Assembly (NCBI RefSeq): GCF_036785885.1 | Contig: NC_092312.1 | Coordinates: 12,356,001-12,420,000, forward strand | Reading direction: 5' to 3' | DNA from: Coffea arabica | Lineage: Eukaryota > Streptophyta > Magnoliopsida > Gentianales > Rubiaceae | Length of the DNA stretch: 64,000 nucleotides | Shown here: positions 61,937 through 64,000 of the stretch, in pieces | Numbering within the stretch: the first letter of the stretch is position 1 | Layout of the letters: each line of letters opens with the position of its first letter | Made by a program: the position numbers and the translations under genes | Notes under the pieces: model-generated | Database searches by the model: none | The model's input: only the letters and a program-made list of their open reading frames with translations | What the model was told of the DNA's origin: nothing

Positions 61937-62465
61937 CCAAATCAACAATGTTCATGGTGTTTGCCCTGATTATATCTCCAATTAAAAAAGCCCTTTGGTG
62001 GAAGAAGCAACAGGCTTGCCCCTTTGCCATGTCTCTTGTTTTCCTTATATCCTTTTCCATTAGAACCATCCCCATTTTTGTCATCTTTTTCCTTGTCTTT
62101 GGAAAGCCAATTCATACTCTCTCTTTGATCCCATTAATGCAGCATAATGACCTTCTATCCATATCTGCAAAGTGGGGTTGAGATATTTCAATTCAAGAAT
62201 TCATGGGGTATTGGTTTTGGACAAAATGGGATTGGAAAAATCAGGACAGAAGCTCGTTTTATATTTTGGTCTCATTGAGAATAATATCTTATGAATTGGG
62301 CCTTTCCAAACATAAGAAAAAAAGATGACAATGTTGGGGATGGATCTAATGGAAAAGAAAATAAGGGAAATAAGGGAAGTGGCAAAGGAAGCAAGCTTGC
62401 TTCTTCTTCTGCCAAGGGGTTTTTAGGGGTATAATTAGGGCAGACACCATCAATATTATTGAAAG
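61937..62465. repeat. Inverted duplication of a gene-like fragment
   Basis: The segment 62,288-62,465 read forward matches 62,120-61,937 read on the opposite strand, separated by about 167 bases. In one ungapped stretch of 64 bases (from GATGACA to GGCAAAG) I count 53 identities. The right arm reads as a Lys/Gly/Asn-rich peptide (KDDNVGDGSNGKENKG) in one frame and the left arm as a related one (KDDKNGDGSNGKGYKE), so the source was probably coding. A transcript across both arms would fold into a long imperfect hairpin. Confidence 0.75.
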
Positions 62466-63242
62466 ATTAGGAGGGTAAGGCCCTTACAGAAGCTAACAGA
62501 AGAAAAAAAAAAAGCAAATATACAAACTCAGGTATAAAAATACCTTCTTCCATGCTAAACTTTCTGCTTTTAATCTTTCATACTTGGCAATTAAAATAAA
62601 TGGAGTTTTTTTTCACTTTTTTATATTTTTGTTGGAAATGAATTTTTTTTTCCAATTTTCGTATGCAGTATTTTTTAAAAATGTTTTACCCTAATACTTC
62701 AAGGGGGCTTTTGCTATCTTCTTCTGCAGGTGTTTTTATCTGTTTATTTATCAAGTAAAATTTTTTCTGGACAAATACCTTCATGATTTTTGATGGGCTT
62801 GGAATGCTGCTAGCAAATTCTATCATTAACATGCTAGTTTTACATTAATATTGTTGTTTTAAGTATTGTAGTCTTCTTTTTTGACTGAAGTTATTCTAAT
62901 TACTTTGCTCTGGTTTTTTGTTTTCTGCTTATAGATCTGTCCCTAGATTAATGTGATGTTGTAATGCGCTGAGTTTTTTTCTTCTTTTTTTTAAATTTAT
63001 TTTTGTGGAATGGGGCCGGGGGTTAGGAAGGGGGGGACTACTAGTTAATTTAATTATGGTTCTATTTTTCTTTTTTCGTACTAGTTAACTTGCATTGGAA
63101 ACTTTTGAGCCTGGTTCTATTTTTATCCTATTATGCGAATTATTTTTTAAAAAAGATATATATCGTAAATTAATTTTGTTTTCCTTTTTTTAATTTGGGA
63201 ATCTTAATCTCCAAAAGTGAATAGGATTCAACGATGTAGTAC

Positions 63243-64000
63243 TCTATATATACAGATATTATAGGTTATAAGCCTGTATTACGCTTTCTTACGTTACTTT
63301 ATTACGCGTTTGATAATGAAGTTCTTAACAACACCAACGGAGTATTTGGGAGAGAATCAACAATTCGTGCACCATTATTTTTGCCATTCTTTTTCTACAA
63401 TCCGACAAACAAAACTCAACAAGGGAAACAAAATTCTTATGCCAGCTTCAGCTTTAGACTGCCTTTCTGCTCTCAGGATCGATTATCCAATGATGTTTTC
63501 AATCCAAAATACTTATGACGATTGTGTCCGCACTTCTCATTGCGGAGTCTTGGAATTCACTGCCGAAGAGGGTTTCGTCTTCCTCCCTCAATGGATGATG
63601 GACAACTTGAAAATCCTCGAAGGGGACCTCGTCCTCCTCAAGGATGTCTCTCTTCCAAAAGGAACTTATGTGAAGTTGCAGCCACACACCACAGATTTCA
63701 TTAACATATCCGATCCTAAAGCCGTTTTGGAGAAAGCCCTCAAGAAGTTTGCTTGTTTGACCACCGGAGATACCATTACAATCTCACACAATTCCAGAAG
63801 AAGTTTAGCATTGATGTAGTGGAAACCAAACCAAACTCGGCAATAAGCATTATTGATACAGACTGCGAGGTGGATTTTGCTGCTCCTTTGGATTATATAG
63901 AGCCAGAGAAGAAAGGCTCACATGTAGCAAATAAAATTGGAAACAGCAAGGAAGGCAAAGACAAGCAAAAGTTTGTAGCCTTCTCTGGCTTAGCAAGACG
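63243..64000 (+). pseudogene. Intronless frameshifted UFD1-like copy, cut by window end
   Basis: From the ATG at 63,316 the frame reads a UFD1 N domain: NKILMPASALDCLSALRIDY, HCGVLEF, EEGFVFLPQWMMDNL, EGDLVLLKDVSLPKGTYVKL, QPHTTDF, SDPKAVLE and CLTTGDTI. It breaks at about 63,785-63,800. A one-base shift restores KKFSIDVVETKPNSAISIID with DCEVDFAAPLDY, exactly what UFD1 should have next. UFD1 works with NPL4 and CDC48 to extract ubiquitinated proteins. Normal plant UFD1 genes have many introns and start near MFFDGYHYHG; this copy has none and a foreign N-terminus, so it is probably a retrocopy. A TATA-like CTATATATAC at 63,244-63,253 could still drive transcription. The truncated frame would encode about 167 residues. 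Confidence 0.75.

Larger units (their letters stand above)
58663..63242. other. Intergenic region before the UFD1-like copy
   Basis: Holds one weak small gene candidate, three MITEs, a GGGTACC-rich stretch at about 59,425-59,600 starting TAGGGGTGGGCGTGGG (probably another hAT-like end, its partner not found), a hAT-like element and the inverted duplication at 61,937-62,465. Confidence 0.55.

Overview
This is nuclear DNA from a flowering plant, almost certainly a eudicot. It is AT-rich, its genes are spaced widely and have GT-AG introns, and it is crowded with small non-autonomous DNA transposons. The gene set and repeat style suggest an asterid, perhaps Gentianales (coffee-like), but that placement is a low-confidence inference. 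No database search was possible. All family names rest on motifs read in the sequence and on remembered family sequences.

Layout. 1-18,500: no convincing gene; transposon remnants, microsatellites, a perfect 26-bp palindrome and a minisatellite built on a GGACGTCC core. 18,954-22,614 (+): an intact two-exon HAESA-LIKE 1 (HSL1) receptor kinase. 28,568-29,584 (+): a short membrane-anchored pseudokinase of the CR4-related RLCK type. 38,066-40,773 (+): a three-exon NAC gene of the SND2/SND3/NAC073 clade. 46,540-50,923 (-): a five-exon GDSL esterase/lipase, with a decayed second copy just upstream (51,500-51,663). 57,712-58,662 (+): an intronless F-box gene of the AUF type, preceded by one clear and one doubtful decayed copy. 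63,316-end (+): an intronless, frameshifted UFD1-like copy cut by the window edge.

The order kinase, HSL1, SND3-type NAC and GDSL cluster recalls Arabidopsis chromosome 1 around At1g28390-At1g28670, so part of the window is probably a conserved gene block. HSL1 (cell-surface peptide perception), the NAC factor (secondary-wall programme) and the GDSL enzyme (secreted esterase) are not one pathway. Each gene appears to have its own promoter.

The spaces between genes carry more than 25 copies of one Tourist-like MITE family, two of them with verified TTA/TAA target duplications. There are two foldback elements with perfect 9-bp target duplications at nearly the same target sequence, two hAT-like elements with 8-bp duplications, and several other inverted-repeat elements. 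A gene-fragment-like inverted duplication at 61,937-62,465 could form a long hairpin RNA. I found no wholly new system. The best candidates for a second look are that hairpin locus, the foldback elements with shared target preference, and the pseudokinase.
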